From NCBI GenBank assembly GCA_036003885.1, contig DASYSA010000061.1:1-21715 (forward strand): a stretch of 21,715 nt of DNA, read 5' to 3'. Numbering within the stretch: position 1 is the first letter of the stretch; each line of letters begins with the position of its first letter. Made by a program: the position numbers and the translations under genes. Under the pieces are notes generated by a model. It ran no database searches. It was not told the origin of the DNA and worked only from the letters and a program-made list of their open reading frames with translations. The DNA is from DASYSA01 sp036003885 (GTDB taxonomy: Bacteria > Acidobacteriota > Blastocatellia > UBA7656). This document shows, one piece after another, positions 8,031 through 14,995 of this stretch.

Positions 8031-9356
8031 TTACCGTTCCGGGTTGCTTGTGGCGTTGCCGAACTTCGCCCTCATCAACTCGGCGGCCCGAGCCCGGGAG
8101 ACCGTGAGGTCTGCGTCGATGCGGTTGTTCTCACTCCTTATCTTCGCCAGATCGAGCAACTCGGCGATATCAGGGTTCTTGGCCCTCTGACCCAGTCGAA
8201 GAAAGAAGAACAGGCTGTTCAATTCGGTGGCCTTTCTCTTGGCCTCTTCGGCGCTCGGAGCGAAGCTCGTGATAGTCAGCCTCGCCGTGGTTTCGTTCAG
8301 ATCCAGGCGAATGGAGTTCGAGGATAAACTCGAGAGCGTTCCAAGGGCGTGCGATTCGCCGAGCGTCCACAGAACGTCGGCTGCCTTGTCATCAACGCTC
8401 TTCGAGCCGGACGACTTGAGGACCCTTATCCTGGACAGCGAACCATCCGGTTCTATCTTGAAGCCGAGCATCACCGAGAAGTGTGTGATGTCGACGTCGA
8501 GCCCGCCCGCCTGATAGAGAACATATATCTTCCCGACCACATCTTTGAGGGCCGTTTCGTTGAACTCCCCGAACGAAGTGCCCGTCTTGGCATCGGCTGC
8601 CTTCTTCTCTTCCGCGGCCTTGGCGTCGGCGATCTGCTTCTCCTTTTCAGCCTTCTCCTGTTCCGCCTTCTCCCGTGCAATCCTCTCTTGCTCTTCTTTC
8701 TCGCGTTGGCGGGCCAACTGCTCGGCTCGCTTGCGCGCCCGCTCTCTGATCTCGTCGAGGGTCATCGCATTGGTTGGGGTCGGCTGATGAATCATCCCCT
8801 TTGGGTAATAGAGCGGACCAACCATCGTCGGATCGAATGGGCGATAGGGTTTGCGAACCACGTTGATGCCCGCGAATGGAGAAATGATACCTATGTACAC
8901 GATGTAGAGAATCAGGAACGAATGGGCGAAGGCCGAAACGGCCAGCACCGGGCGAAACCGCCGCCGGCGCCTCACTACGATCGGTTCAGGAGTAAGGGCG
9001 CTGGCTACGAACGGGCTTCCAATGAATTGAGTCCACGATAGCGTTGACTGGTTCAAAGCGATCACGGTGGCCCAGTGGCCCTGCCGCGAATCGCTGATGA
9101 ATCTGAAAGGATGCCTGACTACCTGGGCAAGCGCGCCGCCAAGGTCCCGCGCCAGCCTCACCGCTACCCAGTTGGTCGAATTATCCAGCGAGAACGCCGC
9201 TCGAAGGTAAGAAGCGGGTCCGCTTGCAATCTCTTCCCGCACCTCGCCCATTGCGCTGACTAATCTCCCAGCCAGCGTGCTGTCGGGGAGCGATGAGAAA
9301 AGAACTTTGTCGCGCTCTGAAGCCATGATTCGACTTTCGTTCTGCGCCTGCCACAT
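8031..9356 (-). CDS. TonB/TolA-like energy-transducer protein
   Basis: The protein has 441 residues. About 136 residues of cytoplasmic N-terminus come first, ending in a basic run RRRRRF. One membrane segment follows at about 137-158 (RPVLAVSAFAHSFLILYIVY). Then come a Pro-containing linker, a charged Ala/Glu/Lys/Arg-rich coiled coil (about 200-257), and a C-terminal domain at about 270-363 with LGFKIEPDGSLSRIRVLKSS, resembling the TonB or TolA C-terminal fold. A helical tail follows. I infer a trans-periplasmic protein that transmits inner-membrane energy or links to outer-membrane partners. No ExbB or ExbD genes are nearby. An internal ATG at 9326 is an equally possible start; neither has a strong ribosome site. 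The long N-terminal part is unlike E. coli TonB but resembles acidobacterial forms. Confidence 0.75.
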   Translation of the reverse strand: MWQAQNESRIMASERDKVLFSSLPDSTLAGRLVSAMGEVREEIASGPASYLRAAFSLDNSTNWVAVRLARDLGGALAQVVRHPFRFISDSRQGHWATVIALNQSTLSWTQFIGSPFVASALTPEPIVVRRRRRFRPVLAVSAFAHSFLILYIVYIGIISPFAGINVVRKPYRPFDPTMVGPLYYPKGMIHQPTPTNAMTLDEIRERARKRAEQLARQREKEEQERIAREKAEQEKAEKEKQIADAKAAEEKKAADAKTGTSFGEFNETALKDVVGKIYVLYQAGGLDVDITHFSVMLGFKIEPDGSLSRIRVLKSSGSKSVDDKAADVLWTLGESHALGTLSSLSSNSIRLDLNETTARLTITSFAPSAEEAKRKATELNSLFFFLRLGQRAKNPDIAELLDLAKIRSENNRIDADLTVSRARAAELMRAKFGNATSNPER

Positions 9357-9404
9357 CGGCGCCGAGGAGTTTTCGCGGCCCGCCGCCGAAATCGTCTGAC
9401 TACT

Positions 9405-9432
9405 ATTCTAAAGGTAGAGTACGCAGGCGCAA
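9405..9432 (-). promoter_or_regulatory. Candidate sigma-70-type promoter for the TonB-like gene
   Basis: Read on the minus strand, TTGCGC (9427-9432) and TAGAAT (9405-9410) are separated by 16 bases. Transcription would begin near 9398, about 40 bases before the 9356 start codon and 70 before the 9326 one. The -10 is good and the -35 is partial. Confidence 0.35.
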
Positions 9433-9451
9433 ACTCTAAATGTGCAACATT

Positions 9452-9660
9452 CTGGGTACGCAGGCTTCCAGCCTGCTTTTTGGCGAATTTGCGCCCTCGC
9501 GGAGTCGGCTGATTCCTACCTTGCTCGCGAATTGCGCCCTTAGCCGGTAGCGCGTAACACGCGATTTGCGTCCTTAGTCAGTGGCGGCAGGCTTCCAGCG
9601 TGCTTCCTCGCGAATCGCACCCTTACCGGAGTCGGGCAGGCTGGAAGGCTGCGTACCCAG
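9452..9660. repeat. Composite intergenic repeat flanked by a 25-bp inverted repeat
   Basis: This fills most of the 305-base gap between the aldo/keto reductase and the TonB-like gene. The outer arms at 9452-9476 and 9636-9660, each built on CTGGGTACGCAG plus a TTCCAGCCTGC core, are inverted copies matching at 24 of 25 positions. A third partial copy of the core lies at 9586-9603. Between and beside them are four degenerate copies of a GCGAATTTGCGCCCTTA-like unit, at about 9483, 9526, 9559 and 9609. The element ends one base from the TAG stop of the aldo/keto reductase. I see no coding potential in it. Confidence 0.85.
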
Positions 9661-9661
9661 A

Positions 9662-10774
9662 CTATTCCTGCTCCGCAAACATTTTAAGCCAATCATCCAA
9701 CGGCGCTGGCGGGATGCGTGCGACCATCAGGTTCTCTTCCACGTGAGAGCGCTGGCTCATCCCAACGAGCGCTGTGGTCACTCCCGGCGTCGAGCGAACA
9801 AACTGGATGGCACGTTGAGCATCAGTGTTCAGCCCGGTCAGAGCCGCGCCTATAAACGGCGGCAGGTTCTGAGTAAGCTTTGCCTGAAGTATCGACGCGC
9901 TGCACATCACCGTGATTCCGAGCCGGCCGGCAGCCTCGATCGCTGCGAGCGGCTCGCCGTTGACCGTTTGATTGGGAGTCGTCAGCGCTTCCGGCATTCC
10001 AAGATTGAAGGGCAACTGGATGACTCTGAAGTGGTGGTCCTCGCCCCCCACGTCTCGCGCGACCTCGACGAACTCGGCGAGCGATAGATAGTCGCGCGAG
10101 TCCGGCGACTGCCGATAGCCGTTCCAGGTCGCCGTGCCATATACGCCAATCCGACCGTCCCTGACGGCACTCTCGAGAAACTCGAAGGCCGCGTGTACGC
10201 GAATGAGAAACTCCTCGCGGCTCAGGCCCTCAAGTTGGGTCTCCGGGTTGTGGATGTAATAGATGTCTATCGTGTCAAGGCCGAGATTCTGAAGACTGTG
10301 ACCGAGTTGATTATCGAGGTAGCTCGGCGACATGCAGTGACTGTCAACGAGATCTTCCGGCCTGGCGGCTCCGGTGTCGAATATGTTCTCCTTCAACCAC
10401 CCGCGCGGATCACGTGGCGGCTCACCGTCGAATGGGAAGAAGCCGCCTTTCGTGGCCACAACGACTTCATCTCGCGCAGCTTTTCCGGACTCGAAGAGTT
10501 GTTTGAGCGCTGCCCCTATTGCTCGCTCGCTACGCTGGAAGCGATAGTTGATCGCGGAATCGATTACATTGCACCCAAGTTCGATCGCACGCCTGACAGA
10601 TTCCTGATACATCCTGTCTGTGCGCTCATCCCAATGGCCGAGATAAGTCCCAAGTCCGATGGTCGACATACAAAGCCCTTGATGCAAACGGAAATGCTCG
10701 GGAGCTGTGCCGGGGCCGAGCCGTGCGACATATCTCCGAGTCCCTTCCGAAGTCGCACCGTTGGGTTTGCTCAT
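9662..10774 (-). CDS. Aldo/keto reductase family oxidoreductase
   Basis: The protein is an NAD(P)H-dependent reductase of the aldo/keto reductase superfamily, 370 residues. The catalytic tetrad is complete: D72 and Y77 in VIDSAINYR, K109 in VVVATKGG, and H175 in IYYIHNPE. The opening strand is STIGLGTYLG. The C-terminal cofactor region, ending in TPGVTTALVGMSQRSHVEEN, matches the pattern that binds the adenosine phosphate in this family. It is longer than a typical 320-residue member, with an insertion around 112-150. AGGAG lies seven bases before the ATG, a clear ribosome site. A candidate extended -10 promoter sits 25-40 bases upstream. Substrate is unknown. It may be its own transcription unit, separated from the Nudix gene by 152 bases, largely repeat. 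Confidence 0.93.
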   Translation of the reverse strand: MSKPNGATSEGTRRYVARLGPGTAPEHFRLHQGLCMSTIGLGTYLGHWDERTDRMYQESVRRAIELGCNVIDSAINYRFQRSERAIGAALKQLFESGKAARDEVVVATKGGFFPFDGEPPRDPRGWLKENIFDTGAARPEDLVDSHCMSPSYLDNQLGHSLQNLGLDTIDIYYIHNPETQLEGLSREEFLIRVHAAFEFLESAVRDGRIGVYGTATWNGYRQSPDSRDYLSLAEFVEVARDVGGEDHHFRVIQLPFNLGMPEALTTPNQTVNGEPLAAIEAAGRLGITVMCSASILQAKLTQNLPPFIGAALTGLNTDAQRAIQFVRSTPGVTTALVGMSQRSHVEENLMVARIPPAPLDDWLKMFAEQE

Positions 10775-10799
10775 TCAAAGACTCCTCTCGTGTTTACCG

Positions 10800-10814
10800 G
10801 GCGAGATTGTATCA
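10800..10814 (-). promoter_or_regulatory. Candidate extended -10 promoter for the aldo/keto reductase
   Basis: On the minus strand the sequence reads TGATACAATCTCGCC: a TG-N extended -10 with TACAAT. The same 15 bases occur upstream of the NfeD-like gene at 18708-18722. Transcription would start about 25 bases before the reductase start codon. No good -35 is visible, which is acceptable for an extended -10. Confidence 0.5.
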
Positions 10815-10816
10815 CA

Positions 10817-10941
10817 GCGTGATGCGTGAGGAGTGATTCGTGATGCGTGAGGCGTTTTACGTTTTGCGTTTTACGTTTTAGGTTTTGCGTTCAATAACCA
10901 CGAAACGCAAACCTAAAACGTAAAACCTAAAACGCATCACG
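10817..10941. repeat. Heptamer-period hairpin repeat downstream of the Nudix gene
   Basis: On the plus strand there are two 7-nt-period sections: GCGTGAT/GCGTGAG-like units (10818-10852), then CGTTTTA/CGTTTTG/GGTTTTG units (10853-10891). The right arm at 10904-10941 is their inverted counterpart. The arms pair nearly continuously for over 30 bases around a loop of about 12 bases. The right arm includes the Nudix stop codon (TAG, 10927-10929) and the last four sense codons before it. Confidence 0.9.
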
Positions 10942-11373
10942 TATCATTTCCTTCGCTTTCTCGATGATCTTCTTCTCGCCATCGAACGCCAACATCTTAA
11001 TGGCCGCCCCGATCTCGACCCAGCGAGCCTCGTTCACCTCGGAGTCGTGGTCCCGTACGTCGCCCGAACGATACTCGAGCAGGTAGAAATGAACGAATTT
11101 GTGGATGCGGGCAGGCTCAGACCGATGTTTGTCGAAGTACCAGTATTCAATCTTATCTATCCGTCCGGCAGGCCTCGTCTCGACGCCGGCCTCTTCTCGT
11201 ACTTCACGCACGGCTGCGGCTTCAGTGGATTCGCCCTTATCGACCAGCCCCTTCGGGAGTTGCCAGCGCCCCACTTCCCCAACAGAGATCAGCGCGACCT
11301 CCACGACATCGTTCCGCCTGCGGAACGCAACGCCTCCCGCGGAGATCTCCAGTCTGGTTGGTAGTTTGGACAT
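10927..11373 (-). CDS. Nudix hydrolase
   Basis: This 148-residue protein hydrolyses a nucleoside diphosphate linked to another group; its substrate cannot be read from sequence. The Nudix box is complete at residues 42-64: GLVDKGE, then REVREEAGV, fitting GX5EX7REUXEEXGU. The sequence before it, GRWQLPKG, is typical of Ap4A-hydrolase-like and MutT-like members. The start codon abuts a heptamer repeat at 11374-11460, with TTTCCC immediately before ATG and no Shine-Dalgarno. No alternative start precedes the fold, so I keep this one. The C-terminal residues RDAF and the stop are encoded by the neighbouring repeat arm. It may be cotranscribed with purL, 89 bases upstream. Confidence 0.92.
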   Translation of the reverse strand: MSKLPTRLEISAGGVAFRRRNDVVEVALISVGEVGRWQLPKGLVDKGESTEAAAVREVREEAGVETRPAGRIDKIEYWYFDKHRSEPARIHKFVHFYLLEYRSGDVRDHDSEVNEARWVEIGAAIKMLAFDGEKKIIEKAKEMIRDAF

Positions 11374-11460
11374 GGGAAATTCGAAATGCGAAATGCGAAT
11401 TTAGAAACGGGATTGGAAATTCGAATTTCCCATTTCGCATTTCGAATTTCGCATTTCCCT
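11374..11460. repeat. Heptamer-period inverted repeat filling the purL-Nudix gap
   Basis: Units are AAATTCG and AAATGCG on the plus strand and the reverse in the right arm. The left arm (11374-11399) and the right arm (11434-11459) pair at 24 of 26 positions. A perfect 16-base palindrome, GGAAATTCGAATTTCC, lies inside at 11415-11430. The element runs from the base next to the Nudix start codon to two bases from the purL stop, so it is effectively the whole gap. The same unit family recurs at 18577-18709. Confidence 0.9.
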
Positions 11461-11462
11461 AT

Positions 11463-13727
11463 TCACTGCGTGCTGCTTACTGCGACTGCCAGCGCGTTGC
11501 GCCAGGCTTCCTCTAGCTGAGCCACAGCTCGATCCACGACAGGCTCGCCGTTGACTCTGAGCAACAGCCGCTCGCCCCCCGTTCGCCCGATCACCGTCGC
11601 CGAAACTTTAAGCTCGCGAGCGAGATTCAGAATCTGATCGACACTATCATCCGCCGCCGACAGCACAATCCTGGACGGCGTCTCTGAAAACATCAGAGCT
11701 GCCTGTGACAGTTCGCCTTCGAGATTGACTTCGCATCCAACCACGTCGTGGCGATAGCTGGAGAAGGCGCACTCGGCCAATGTCACCGCGAGGCCCCCAT
11801 CCGAACAATCGTGAGCCGACTCCGCCAGCCCGGCCTGAATGATCTTCAGGCAGGCCTCCTGCACGCGATGTTCGAGATCCAGATCGAGCCGGGGTGGAAA
11901 CGCCTCGACAGTGCCGCCGGTCACAAGCGCATACTCAGTTGCGCCAAGATCATCTTCCGTCGCGCCCAGAAGGACTATGGCGCAGTCATCTCGCTTGAAC
12001 CATTGCGTCGTAACGTGCGGGAGGTCCTCGACAATGCCGACCATACCGATGACCGGGGTTGGGTTGATGCCGCGGCCGTCGGTCTCGTTATAGAAAGAGA
12101 CATTGCCGCCCGTTACCGGCGTTCCGAACGCCCTGCAGGCCTCGGACATTCCCGCAATCGTCTCGCTGAACTGCCACATCACTTCGGGCCGTTCAGGCGA
12201 ACCGAAGTTCAGACAGTTGGTGAGCGCCAGAGGCCGCGCGCCGCTCGCAACAAGGTTGCGGCAGGCCTCCGCTACCACAAGCTTCGCGCCGGCTCGCGGG
12301 TCAGCCTGACAGTACCGCGCATTCGAGTCGAGCGTCATTGCAAGCGCGCGCCTCGTCTCCTTGATTCGAATGACCGCGGCGTCCGAGCCAGGCAGCGTGA
12401 CCGTGTTGGTCCGCACCATGTGATCATATTGCCTGTAGACCCATTCCTTGGACGCAACCGTAGGGCTCGCGATCAGTCGCATAAATGTGGCGTCCAGCTC
12501 CTCAACCGATCGTTCCTTTTGGCTGACCTCAGCCGGCGTGGTTGAACTGGGCCTGCCAATCGGCCGGTCATAAAGAGGGGCCGACTCTGTGAGCGCCATG
12601 TTGGGGATGTCTGCAAACAGCCGGCCGCTTTTCTTCACTCGCAGGTGGCCATCGTTGGTCACCCGGCCGATCACAACGGCGTCGAGTTCCCACTTCTTAA
12701 AAATCTCCAGCACCTGGCGCTCGCGCCCCGCGTCAGCCACTATCAGCATCCGCTCCTGCGATTCTGAGAGCATTATCTCGTAGGGCGTCATCCCTGTTTC
12801 GCGTTGCGGCACCAGTTCGATGTCGATCTCGATCCCGTTGCCGGCCCGCGCACCCATCTCCGATGAAGAGCTTGTGAGTCCCGCAGCCCCCATGTCCTGA
12901 ATGCCGACGATCGCGCCCGCTCGCATCGCTTCGAGGCAGGCCTCCAGCAACAGCTTCTCAAGGAAGGGGTCGCCCACCTGAACCGTCGGGCGTTTCGAGC
13001 CGGATTCGTCGCCAAATTCTTCCGAAGCCATCGTCGCGCCGTGTATGCCATCACGGCCCGTCTTCGCACCCACGTAGATCACGGGATTGCCAACGCCCGA
13101 GGCCCGGCCGTAGAAGATCTGATCCTGACGCACAATGCCCAGCGTGAAGGCATTCACAAGGGGGTTGCGCGAGTAGCAGCCGGCAAACCGCACTTCACCG
13201 CCAATCGTGGGAACGCCAAAGGCGTTGCCATAGTCGCCTATTCCCTTCACCACCCCAGCCATGATCGATCGATTCCGCGCGGCTACGGCTCTCTCTTCTT
13301 TGGTCGCCCCTTCGCCCGCGGTTAGCGGGCCGAAGTGAAGCGAGTTCATCGCCGCGACGGGCCGGGCGCCCATTGTGAAGACATCGCGCAGGATCCCGCC
13401 CACGCCTGTTGCGGCGCCCTGATAAGGCTCTATGAACGACGGATGGTTGTGCGATTCGATCTTGAACGCGGCCGCCAGACCGCCTCCGATGTCGACTACG
13501 CCGGCGTTTTCGCCGGGCCCTTGCAACACGCAGTCGCCTCGAGTCGGAAGCTTCCGGAGGTGGACCCTCGACGATTTGTACGAGCAGTGCTCAGACCACA
13601 TCACCGAGAAGATGCCGAGCTCGGTGAAGGTCGGTTCGCGTCCGAGTAATTCGATCACTCGATTGTATTCCTGGTCGGTGAGTCCGTGGCTTCGAATCAG
13701 TTGGGGAGTAATTACAGGTTCATCCAT
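11463..13727 (-). CDS. purL: Phosphoribosylformylglycinamidine synthase subunit PurL
   Basis: PurL is the catalytic subunit of FGAM synthase in purine biosynthesis. It converts FGAR and glutamine-derived ammonia to FGAM using ATP, in complex with PurQ and PurS. At 754 residues it is the small-form PurL. Motifs include SVMWSEHCSYKSSRVHLRKL (H47), AAFKIESHNHPS (about 86-97) and GGILRDVFTMGARP. The tandem half has SPERPEVMWQFSETIAGM and VTGGNVSFYNET. AAGG seven bases before the ATG is a weak ribosome site. It lies downstream of purQ but separated by 142 bases, and a candidate promoter with TTGATT and TAGCAT sits in that gap. Identity is secure. Confidence 0.98.
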   Translation of the reverse strand: MDEPVITPQLIRSHGLTDQEYNRVIELLGREPTFTELGIFSVMWSEHCSYKSSRVHLRKLPTRGDCVLQGPGENAGVVDIGGGLAAAFKIESHNHPSFIEPYQGAATGVGGILRDVFTMGARPVAAMNSLHFGPLTAGEGATKEERAVAARNRSIMAGVVKGIGDYGNAFGVPTIGGEVRFAGCYSRNPLVNAFTLGIVRQDQIFYGRASGVGNPVIYVGAKTGRDGIHGATMASEEFGDESGSKRPTVQVGDPFLEKLLLEACLEAMRAGAIVGIQDMGAAGLTSSSSEMGARAGNGIEIDIELVPQRETGMTPYEIMLSESQERMLIVADAGRERQVLEIFKKWELDAVVIGRVTNDGHLRVKKSGRLFADIPNMALTESAPLYDRPIGRPSSTTPAEVSQKERSVEELDATFMRLIASPTVASKEWVYRQYDHMVRTNTVTLPGSDAAVIRIKETRRALAMTLDSNARYCQADPRAGAKLVVAEACRNLVASGARPLALTNCLNFGSPERPEVMWQFSETIAGMSEACRAFGTPVTGGNVSFYNETDGRGINPTPVIGMVGIVEDLPHVTTQWFKRDDCAIVLLGATEDDLGATEYALVTGGTVEAFPPRLDLDLEHRVQEACLKIIQAGLAESAHDCSDGGLAVTLAECAFSSYRHDVVGCEVNLEGELSQAALMFSETPSRIVLSAADDSVDQILNLARELKVSATVIGRTGGERLLLRVNGEPVVDRAVAQLEEAWRNALAVAVSSTQ

Positions 13728-13769
13728 GTGGGTGCCTTGTTCGCTGACGTGACGGCGAGATTGACGGAA

Positions 13770-13798
13770 ATGCTAACCGGAGCGGCGAAAGTAATCAA
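13770..13798 (-). promoter_or_regulatory. Candidate promoter for purL
   Basis: On the minus strand, TTGATT (13793-13798) and TAGCAT (13770-13775) are 17 bases apart. Transcription would start about 35 bases before the purL start. This would let purL be expressed apart from the upstream purB-purS-purQ genes. Support is pattern only. Confidence 0.3.
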
Positions 13799-13806
13799 GC
13801 GGCGAC

Positions 13807-13872
13807 GAGGTCAGAGGTCAGATGTCCGACATCAGAGGTCAGTCTGGCCTCTGACTTCTGACCTCTGACTCA
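13807..13872. repeat. Heptamer-period repeat downstream of purQ
   Basis: Units are TCAGAGG/TCAGATG and, inverted, CCTCTGA/CTTCTGA. The left arm from 13810 and the right arm from 13848 pair over GTCAGAGGTCAGA and neighbouring bases. A small perfect dyad, GATGTC-C-GACATC, lies at 13821-13833. The right arm includes the purQ stop (TGA, 13870-13872). Confidence 0.85.
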
Positions 13873-14577
13873 GGAGGCCTTGGCAAGTTCGGCGAGCGTG
13901 TTGGCGAGTGAACAAAAGACGATTCGCCCGTCGGCGCTGCCGAGGAGATCCTCGCTGGCCCGTTCCGGATGCGGCATCATCCCAAGCACGTTGCGCTCGC
14001 GATTGCAGATGCCCGCGATACTGTCGAGCGAGCCGTTAGGATTAGCTTCGCGGGAGAGGGAGCCGTTCGCATCCGAGTAACGGAAGATAATCCGATTCTC
14101 GCGTTGAAGCTCGGCCAGGGTCCCCGCGTCGCAATAGTAGTTCCCGTCTCCGTGCGCGATCGGCGTGGACAACACCTGGCCGCGCTGACAGCGGGAGGTG
14201 AACGGGGTGTCGGTGGATTCAACTCGAATGTTGACGTGGCCGCAGATGAACTTCAGATTCGCGTTTCGCAACAGGGCCCCCGGCAGCAGGCCGGCCTCGC
14301 ACAAAATCTGAAAGCCGTTGCATATACCGAGTACGATGCCGCCGCGCGCAGCGAACTCCTTCACCGCTCCCATCACTGGACTAAAGCGCGCAATAGCGCC
14401 CGTCCTCAGATAGTCGCCATAAGAGAAGCCGCCCGGAAGCACGATTGCGTCCGAGTCGCCCACTGAGTTTTGCCGGTGCCAGATGAAGTCGACCGGTTGT
14501 CCGATCACCTTGCTGATTACGTGGTAGGTGTCGTGGTCACAGTTGGACCCCGGAAACACTACAACTCCGAATTTCAT
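13870..14577 (-). CDS. purQ: Phosphoribosylformylglycinamidine synthase subunit PurQ
   Basis: PurQ is the class-I glutamine amidotransferase subunit that supplies ammonia to PurL. The 235-residue protein has the nucleophile C86 in GIVLGICNGFQIL, and H203 and E205 in MMPHPERASE, completing the triad. The N-terminal FGVVVFPGSNCDHDT and the oxyanion strand VLPGGFSYGDYLR are typical. GGAG six bases before the ATG is a good ribosome site. It follows purS by 70 bases with no repeat in that gap. Its stop codon is the first triplet of the 13807-13872 repeat read on the minus strand. Confidence 0.98.
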   Translation of the reverse strand: MKFGVVVFPGSNCDHDTYHVISKVIGQPVDFIWHRQNSVGDSDAIVLPGGFSYGDYLRTGAIARFSPVMGAVKEFAARGGIVLGICNGFQILCEAGLLPGALLRNANLKFICGHVNIRVESTDTPFTSRCQRGQVLSTPIAHGDGNYYCDAGTLAELQRENRIIFRYSDANGSLSREANPNGSLDSIAGICNRERNVLGMMPHPERASEDLLGSADGRIVFCSLANTLAELAKAS

Positions 14578-14647
14578 GTCCGTCTCCGATCCTTCGTAAT
14601 CCGAATTCGGGGTCTCGTCGCTCGGGCCTTAGGTAAGCGGCATTATC

Positions 14648-14905
14648 TCACGGTTCGCGTTCGGAATCTAGCTCCACGCGATAGTTTTCTATTACCGGAT
14701 TTGAGAGCACGTCTTTGGCCATTCGCTCCACCTCGGCGCGAGCCTCGTCTGCCGGCATGCCCGAGTCTAAACTGATTTCGAAGAACTTGCCCTGTCGCAC
14801 ATCTTCTATGCCGCGGTAGCCGATGCTCTCAACGGCGTGATGGATCGCTTTGCCCTGAGGATCAAGCACGGATGGTTTCAGCGTCACGTAGATTCTTGCT
14901 TTCAT
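14648..14905 (-). CDS. purS: Phosphoribosylformylglycinamidine synthase subunit PurS
   Basis: PurS is the small structural subunit that bridges PurQ and PurL. At 85 residues it has the family's usual size. The sequence starts MKARIYVTLKPSVLDPQGKA, with GYRGIEDVRQGKFFEI in the middle. I place the start at 14905. The frame is open for 23 more codons upstream, but those codons lie wholly in a heptamer repeat and have no match to the family. No Shine-Dalgarno lies directly before the ATG; the bases are CACCGACAA. The nearest one is GGAG at the end of purB, on the other side of the repeat hairpin. Confidence 0.96.
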   Translation of the reverse strand: MKARIYVTLKPSVLDPQGKAIHHAVESIGYRGIEDVRQGKFFEISLDSGMPADEARAEVERMAKDVLSNPVIENYRVELDSEREP

Positions 14906-14995
14906 TTGTCGGTGGTCCGTTGTCAGTGGTCCGTTGTCAGTTGTCAGTCGCACCGGCCGACAGGCAACGGACAACTGACCGCGGACAACGGACTA
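14906..14995. repeat. Heptamer-period hairpin filling the purB-purS gap
   Basis: Units are GTCCGTT and GTCAGTT or GTCAGTG on the plus strand. The arms at about 14915-14944 and 14964-14994 pair at roughly 25 of 29 positions around a short GC-rich loop containing CGGCCG. The whole 87-base gap is occupied, and the purB TAG stop (14993-14995) overlaps the right arm. Confidence 0.9.

Noticed and set aside
11748..12545. 265-codon open frame antisense to purL
   Set aside because: It lies wholly inside purL and has no family resemblance.
14906..14974. N-terminal extension of PurS by 23 codons
   Set aside because: The extension is translated repeat sequence, while PurS family proteins start at the MKARIYVTL strand.
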